DNA of 64,000 nucleotides from Saccharum officinarum (taxonomy: Eukaryota; Streptophyta; Magnoliopsida; Poales; Poaceae): contig CM036209.1 of NCBI GenBank assembly GCA_020631735.1, forward strand, positions 9,213,451 to 9,277,450, in the 5' to 3' direction. Made by a program: the position numbers and the translations under genes. Under the pieces are notes generated by a model, which worked only from the letters and a program-made list of their open reading frames with translations, was not told the origin of the DNA and ran no database searches. This document shows, piece by piece, positions 58,103-64,000 of the stretch (position 1 is its first letter; each line of letters starts with the position of its first letter).

Positions 58103-58524
58103 TTAATTGGGCATGCATTGGAAATTGGATTGGGATATGCATATGCCTCGTTCTTTTGCTTGGCTAATTCTTGCCGCTTGCATCACCGGTGACTGCTTGC
58201 ACGCTTGCGCAAGCTCCCGTAATCTCTATGCTAGCCTCAGCAAAACTAACAGGCACGCACACGTCAAAGTTGGCAGCAAGTTGTGTTGTGTCCATCAATC
58301 CTTTTTCGGCTAGCTGGTGATTGCTAGTTGCACAATATGTGTCCCTAGAATCGAATGATATGCCAGCTAAGAACAGTCCTAATGCATATATAATTTCTAC
58401 AGAAAAACTCTTAAAAGGAGAATGTCAACTAGACTCAACATTTTTAATGTTTGGTTTCTATAAATAGTAGTTTCTATAGAGAAAAACATTTAATGAACAC
58501 TTTCAGATTAAAAAAATGCAAATT

Positions 58525-58608
58525 TGTTACGACAACACTTTCCCCGCGAGTACATCGTCATGTTACAACAACACTTTCCCCGCGAGTACATCGTCATGTT
58601 ACGACAAC
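58525..58608. repeat. 36-bp tandem repeat, about 2.3 units
   Basis: TGTTACGACAACACTTTCCC starts units at 58525 and 58561, with a third partial unit at 58597. One substitution (CGAC/CAAC) separates the first two. Confidence 0.85.
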
Positions 58609-58867
58609 ATGATGCGCGAAATTTCATGCCACTTCCTGGATACGGCCTCCACATACTCTAAATATCATGAATACCATTTTTTGAATGACCAAATTCCATT
58701 ATTTCATGTACCTGCAATTCAAATTTGGAATAGTCGGAAAAATTCAATAAAACAAAAAAATTAAGGAAATATAGTTAAAAAACTCAAAATTGTCCCAAAT
58801 TTTAAAATAAGGATTTATTTACTATAGCAAGCCCCATAAAAAATGGGGCCAAAAAACAAAAAAAATA

Positions 58868-59554
58868 ATTTGCCGGGTGCCACCCTGGGCACCCGACAAA
58901 GAAGCCTTTGCCGGGTGCCAGGTCAGGGGGCACCCGGCAAAGAAATTTAAAAAAAAATAAAAAAATGCTTTGCCGGGTGCTGCGGCACCGGCAAAGGTTA
59001 AACCTAAAAGCCCAAATCGCCAGCCCAACACCACATCCTCACTCACTTTCTCCCTCCCTCCCACCCGCCCGCCCATGCCCGGCAGCCGCCCGCGCCCCGC
59101 CGCCCCCCGCTGGCCGCCCTTCCTCCGGCGCGCGGCCGCCCGCCCTTCCTCCGGCGCGCGGCCGCCCGCCCGCAGCTCCGCAGCCTGCCCACAGCGCCGG
59201 CGCCCGCCCCCGCGCCACCGCCCGCCCCGTCCCTGTCTGCCGCCTACCCCGTGCCTGGCCGCCGCCCCAAGCTCGTCGCGCCCCGATCTGCCTCGCCAGC
59301 GCCTGCCCGTCCTCTCCTCCTCCACCACCGGCGGCCGGCGCCCGCGCCGCCCCCGCTCCGGCAGCGCCGCGGCCGACCGTGCCTCCCCGCCGCCCCCCTC
59401 GCCCGCGCCACCCCGGCCCCGAGGTCCCCGCCAACCAGAAGAGGGAGAAGGAGAGGAGCAAGAGGAAGAAAGAGAAGAGGGGAGGAGGAAGAGAAAGAAA
59501 GAAAGGGAGGAGGAAGAAGAGGAAGAAAGAGAAGGGGGAGGAGGAAGAAGAGGA
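58868..59554. mobile_element. CACTA-type subterminal region and GC-rich leader
   Basis: TTTGCCGGGTGCC occurs in both orientations at 58869, 58912 and 58969, with matching GGCACCCGGCAAAG. This is the subterminal motif of a widespread grass CACTA group. A very GC-rich, then purine-rich ((GAGGAA)n) tract follows to the gap. The CACTA terminus was not seen and the transposase is not in the window. Long frames here are compositional. Confidence 0.6.
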
Positions 59555-59654
59555 NNNNNNNNNNNNNNNNNNNNNNNNNNNNNNNNNNNNNNNNNNNNNN
59601 NNNNNNNNNNNNNNNNNNNNNNNNNNNNNNNNNNNNNNNNNNNNNNNNNNNNNN
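59555..59654. other. Assembly gap (100 N)
   Basis: Exactly 100 N, bordered on the left by a (GAGGAA)n purine tract that assemblers often fail to cross. Confidence 0.99.
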
Positions 59655-59745
59655 GATTTTTCAGGTATCATTATTAGTTGGAACAATATATGATGCATTA
59701 GCATGTTGATTATTAGTAATATAAGTAGTAAACATGGTTTCACAG

Positions 59746-59923
59746 GTGTCAGTGGTTTTGTTGATCTGTTCGGTTCTCTATATGAAAATATATCTTGTGA
59801 GACACATCCAAGAGCTCTAGCATCTTCATCTTATCGACATGCATCATTGTCATCTTTGGTTACTAGGGTAGCACAACAGCGTTGGGAATCTATCAAAGCG
59901 AACATTACTCTATTCAAAAATAG
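59746..59923 (+). pseudogene. Isolated exon-like segment, unidentified
   Basis: Acceptor TTTCACAG and donor GTAATATT enclose an open frame with GVSGFVDLFGSLYENI, then HPRALASSSYRHASLSSL and RVAQQRWESIKANITLFKNR. The composition is protein-like and both splice sites fit, but I do not recognise the family. Lying beside CACTA sequence, it may be a captured gene fragment or one exon of a gene mostly in the gap. Confidence 0.35.
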
Positions 59924-60310
59924 GTAATATTCTATATAGAAGTTAATCAACTAAGGGAATTTTTGAAGATTCATGTAAATTCTAAAGCATTTAATTATCC
60001 TTCCTATTTGTTGTGAAGAAATGGAAGTGACACATTCGCATTTGCAGTTCCTACAACATAAATAGGATTGTCATAATGTCACTAGTTAAAACTTGCAAGG
60101 GTATTTTGCTTATGCAACCTTTAGCAATATAATTAAGAATGCATAAAGTTCATATGAGTACAAAGATATATCGTGAAGGTTTGTTGTTAGGATTTAAGTG
60201 AGACTTTTTCCTTCATTGTTGAAGGGATTAAAGGAATAAATACTACAATTGCCTCATGGATTAAAGAGATCTAATAGAATCCTACTTCCCATGAATGGAA
60301 ACTTTGATGC
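59924..60310. other. No recognisable gene
   Basis: AT-rich sequence between the exon-like segment and the chromovirus LTR. Nothing recognisable was found. Confidence 0.5.
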
Positions 60311-63056
60311 TGTCACACCCATTTATCGACCAAATGGAATGCATACCCTTATGTGCGCCCAGAGATCAATCACACATAAGTTCACAAATTATAACAAAAG
60401 TATCATCACAAATGTTATTACATCACGATATTTAAACACATAGTCTTAACACAAATGTAGCGGAAGTATAAATAAAAATCTCTCGTGGTAGCTCCAGTCA
60501 CAGGTACATTGACTGGTTGACAGCAAGACTAGTAATCTTCAGGGAAGTAGGCGTAGTAGTCACTATTACCTCCATCTGTTACCCATCCGGATTTTTATCC
60601 AAGTAAAAGAAATAAACAAGCGTAAGTACATCTCGTACTCAACAAGTGTAACATGGGGTTCATGAGGCTCAAAAAGGCATATTCATTGGTTTATCAGCAT
60701 GTAGCTTTTAGTTAGCATGATTTTAGCATAACAATAGCATCAAAATGTCTCAATATAAACATTAAACATATGATCCATGTGAAATGATTAATGAATAGCA
60801 AAAACATAATCATAAACAATTATTCAACTATTCCATAAGGGTCCAAGGCCACTCGTGACCGTGAGCACGGCTGTTATAACAGTTTTACACTCTGCAGAGG
60901 TTGTACACTTTCACTGTGAGTCGTGTTACCCAAATGCCCGGGTTAATTACTCCCAAAACACTACCAAGGTGAGCAGGCAGGGTAAACACTATGAAGTCTT
61001 TCGAAGGTTCGTCTAACAAGTTAGGGTCATTAGATTTCACTCGGCAAACAGATGTAGAGCCCCCTTCCTGATGGCACAATAACACGCAGCCTATACACAT
61101 GAGGACAGAGGCCGCACTATACCCGATTCGTCAAGCCATTCTTACGCCATAAAGGAATACCTCTAACAAGCTAGAAAAGGTCCTTCTATATGACTAAAGC
61201 CAGAGCCATATAGCCCCCACAGTTGTACTGTAAATCCCGGATTGTCGCTTATAGATGAGTCCTTATGGAGAGCAATTAGAGCATCAAAAGTAACCCCCAT
61301 GCTCTAATCCCCTTTAAACATTAATCAAAATCATCTTTTAATGTTTGTTGCATATTCCTCTAATCAATTTACATGATCATAGTCCATGTTTAAGCACTAG
61401 CCACACTACTCAATGCAATATAATAGGTACCAAGGTAAAGGATCAATCGCTAAGTCATCCTTAACAAGGAATAAATGCATAATGATATTATTTGCATAAG
61501 GTGAATAGGACAACAAGGATAATCCCATGCTATACTTGCCTTGCTCAAACTGGTCCTGAAGATCTTGCTCGTAGTAAGGCTCTTGATCTCCAACGAATTT
61601 CTCACCGTCTAAACTCGATCAACCATTATCAACAACACACATCCAGAGGCAATCATGCATAGACAAACAAGACTATAATTAGAACAATACACCAACAGTA
61701 AGAAAATAAAATAAAAAGTCTTTAAAATGAATCTACAACTTGCTAGGATCACACAGACGCGAAGATCACGAAAATCGGATCTAAAACGACAAAGTTATGA
61801 ATTTCCAAAGATTTCCTATAGAAGAATAAATACTTTAATAAAAACTCGAAAATAAATTAATCCAAACCTACTGTACAGTTGTATAATTACATAGAGTTCG
61901 CAAATATGAATCTAACGAAATTTGAATGGACCAAATCGGAGTTAAAACGAAAATTCTACAACTAAAACAATCTGAATGGCAAAACTGTAAATATCAGAAA
62001 GCGTATTTTTCATTTACCGAAACGAAATACGTTTTCAATAAATCAAAACGTATTTTTGAGATTTACGTTTTGGACTGCGGGTTACATACTTAAAAACTTC
62101 AGGGTTTCTTTTGCAAAATCACCAGCGAACCGGTATCTTCTATTTACAGCCGTTAGATCTAAAACGAACGGTCCAGATTGGATCTGGGGAAAACGAGCGG
62201 CGCTCCGGCCGGAATCGACCCGACGGCGAGCTTCCACGGCGGCGCCATTGCTGGAAAAAGCTAAAACACGGCTCCGGCCACTATTCGACGAAAAAGATAC
62301 ACCGGGAGTAGCTGGAAGCAAGGCGAACTTACCCAGGCAAGAACTAAGGCACGGGGTGGACGAAGACGGCGGCGTGCTTGCGGTGGCGGTATGGCGGCGG
62401 TGGCACGTGCGGTGGCTCGACGAGACGAAAACGGCTCAAAGGGACGGGTTGGATGCGGAATAGCACAGGGGTTCCGTTTTTATAGCCTGGAGGCGCGAGG
62501 AAACAAGGAAATAACGAAGATGCGCGGTGGATTTGATTCACCGAATCGGAGAAGAAGAGAGAAGGCGGTGCGAGCCGGAGGAAGAAGAAAGGAAAGGTGG
62601 GAAGAGTCACTGACAATCGGGACCCACATGTCAGCGGCTCAGGGCGGAAAAACGCGGCCGCTGCGAGACGCGAGCGCGCGCGCGATGACGGGCCGTCGGC
62701 CGTGACTTGGGCTCGGCCCAGGAAGAGAAGACCGGCCGGGAGGGAGGGAAAAACGGCCGCGCATGCTGGGCTGCGGGGAGAAACGGCCCGAGAGCAGAGA
62801 GAATAAGAAATCCTTTTCCAATTTTTTCAAATTCCTTTTTCAAATGATTTTCAAATCAAATTTGAATTTGATTGAAACCACTCAATACAAAACTTCAAAT
62901 GCAGCAGCATGAATGCACAAACATGTTTCTACCCTTATATTTGATTTTAAATTTATAAAAATTATTCTTATTCTAAATTTTGCATGCTTCACAAAAATAA
63001 ATATAAAAATCATGTTTTTCCTATTTTTCTTCTTTTCAAATTTTTAGGGTGTTACA
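60311..63056 (-). repeat. 3' LTR of a chromodomain Ty3-gypsy element
   Basis: The plus strand begins TGTCACACCC and ends GGGTGTTACA, so the minus-strand LTR starts TGTAACACCC. Length is 2746 bp. It directly follows the minus-strand polypurine tract (63061-63071) and pol. A TATA-like CTATAAAAAC on the minus strand lies at 62476-62485, next to a GC-rich leader. The presumed target duplication on this side would be GATGC (60306-60310); the other end is outside the window. Confidence 0.88.
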
Positions 63057-63060
63057 ATTC

Positions 63061-63071
63061 TACCCCCTTAA
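63061..63071 (-). promoter_or_regulatory. Polypurine tract of the gypsy element
   Basis: TAAGGGGGTAG on the minus strand lies just upstream of the LTR start at 63056, the usual site for plus-strand priming. Confidence 0.75.
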
Positions 63072-63102
63072 GATGAATCTCGTCCCGAGATTCGACCGAT
63101 GC

Positions 63103-64000
63103 TTACTCAAACAGTTGCGGGTAGGTTTTTCTCAGATCCTCTTCTCGTTCCCAAGTAGCCTCTTCTGCTGTGTACCGATTCCATTGTACTTTACACATTT
63201 TGATTGTTCTACTTCTTGTGACTCTGTCCGCAGTCTCTAAAATTTTAACCGGAAACTCTTCATATGTAAGATCCTCCTTAACAGTAAGTTCCTCTAATGA
63301 AATCTGCTCCTCTGGTACTCGTAAACATTTCTTCAATTGAGACACATGGAACACATCATGTACACCTGCCAAACTTTCAGGTAATTCCAACTGATATGCC
63401 ACTTCACCACGTCTCTCTATAATCTTGAAAGGTCCAATATATCTTGGTGCCAATTTACCTTTCATGTTGAACCTTCTCACACTCCTCATTGGCGATACTT
63501 TCAAATATACATAATCCCCTACCTCAAATGTCAACTCCCTTCTGCGAGTATCAGCATAGCTTTTCTGTCTGGACTGTGCTATTTTTAGATTATCTCTAAT
63601 CATTCTCACTTTCTTTTCAGCATCCTTTAATACATCAGGCCCATACACTTGACTCTCCCCTGTCTGATTCCAGAATAACGGGGTTCTACATTTTCGTCCA
63701 TACAGAGCCTCAAACGGTGCCATTTGAAGACTCTTCTGATAACTATTGTTATAAGAGAACTCTGCATAAGGCAAACTCTTATCCCAACTAGTACCATATT
63801 GTAAAGCACAAGCTCTCAACATATCTTCCAATATCTGATTAATTCTCTCCGTTTGACCATCTGTCTGAGGATGATAAGCTGTACTAAAATTTAATTTGGT
63901 TCCCAATGATTCATGTATCTTTTGCCAATAATGAGATGTAAACTGAGTACCTCGATCAGACACAATCTTTTTAGGTACTCCATGTAGACTCACTATTCTT
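63103..64000 (-). CDS. Gypsy (chromovirus) Pol, C-terminal part, partial
   Basis: The frame is open from the window edge to its stop at 63103, with no breaks in about 296 codons. It holds the integrase core from KIVSDRGTQF (second catalytic Asp) through HPQTDGQTERIN (catalytic Glu), the GPY/F module (YIGPFKIIERRG), and a C-terminal chromodomain (PVKILETADRVTRSRTIKMC to EATWEREEDLRK). Integrase plus chromodomain and a TGTAACACCC LTR point to the Tekay/Del-type chromoviruses, which target heterochromatin. The upstream part (HHCC, RNase H, RT, PR, gag) lies beyond the window. This is the least damaged coding region seen. Confidence 0.92.
   Translation of the reverse strand, partial: RIVSLHGVPKKIVSDRGTQFTSHYWQKIHESLGTKLNFSTAYHPQTDGQTERINQILEDMLRACALQYGTSWDKSLPYAEFSYNNSYQKSLQMAPFEALYGRKCRTPLFWNQTGESQVYGPDVLKDAEKKVRMIRDNLKIAQSRQKSYADTRRRELTFEVGDYVYLKVSPMRSVRRFNMKGKLAPRYIGPFKIIERRGEVAYQLELPESLAGVHDVFHVSQLKKCLRVPEEQISLEELTVKEDLTYEEFPVKILETADRVTRSRTIKMCKVQWNRYTAEEATWEREEDLRKTYPQLFE

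Noticed and set aside
58525..58608. Short regular repeats considered as a CRISPR-like array
   Set aside because: Units are contiguous with no spacers, only 2.3 copies, in a plant nuclear context; a simple tandem repeat.
58908..59743. Frames of 152-261 codons running through the N gap
   Set aside because: Pro/Arg/Ala-rich then Glu/Lys-rich translations follow base composition, and the frames only stay open because N codons are read as X.

Overview
The window looks like nuclear DNA of a panicoid grass, probably Andropogoneae (sorghum/sugarcane/Miscanthus-like). The evidence is Tourist, Stowaway and hAT MITEs typical of grasses, a tRNA-derived SINE, TTTGCCGGGTGCC CACTA subterminal repeats, a Ty1-copia Sirevirus with an initiator-Met PBS, a chromodomain Ty3-gypsy element with TGTAACACCC LTR ends, and a plant-type MULE carrying a plant mobile domain. 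I see no intact host gene. Almost everything recognisable is transposable-element sequence in nested layers. Two 100-N runs (14649-14748, 59555-59654) are assembly gaps of unknown size.

Layout. Positions 1-14648 (copy A) recur in the same orientation at 19407-34055 (copy B), offset about 19.41 kb. Each copy holds, in order: the right part of a split MITE, a gypsy solo LTR with GAGTC target duplications, a MITE cluster, a decayed SINE, the left end of a large MULE with a broken mudrA-like transposase, exons of a plant-mobile-domain (PMD) protein, and the start of a copia LTR. Copy A stops at the gap inside that LTR. Copy B continues through the whole copia element (32772-44034, TSD CAAGG), whose 5' LTR contains a complete 612-bp TRIM with a 40-bp internal domain. 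It then re-enters the MULE: last PMD exon, a convergent four-exon gene for a three-finger GRF-type zinc-finger protein, GC-rich hairpin repeats and the right MULE end near 48310. Between the copies (14749-19406) are a truncated gypsy LTR, MITEs and a roughly 349-bp tandem repeat.

From 48.3 to 64 kb there are MITEs (two hAT-type with perfect 8-bp TSDs), a LINE reverse-transcriptase fragment, a 1.67-kb LINE-like retroposon lacking a recognisable RT (15-bp direct repeats), a SINE with a 17-bp TSD, a CACTA-type subterminal region, one unidentified exon-like segment, and at the right edge the 3' LTR and end of pol of a chromovirus on the minus strand.

Interpretation. The MULE inserted first, then the Sirevirus landed exactly on a splice donor of the MULE's PMD gene, then the TRIM entered the 5' LTR. 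Both blocks carry the copia insertion, so it predates their separation. Whether the block is a true tandem duplication or two haplotypes joined by scaffolding cannot be settled from the sequence alone. The gap position and a damaged duplicate at the gap edge favour the second. The most notable biology is the MULE gene set: transposase, PMD protein and convergent GRF-finger protein.
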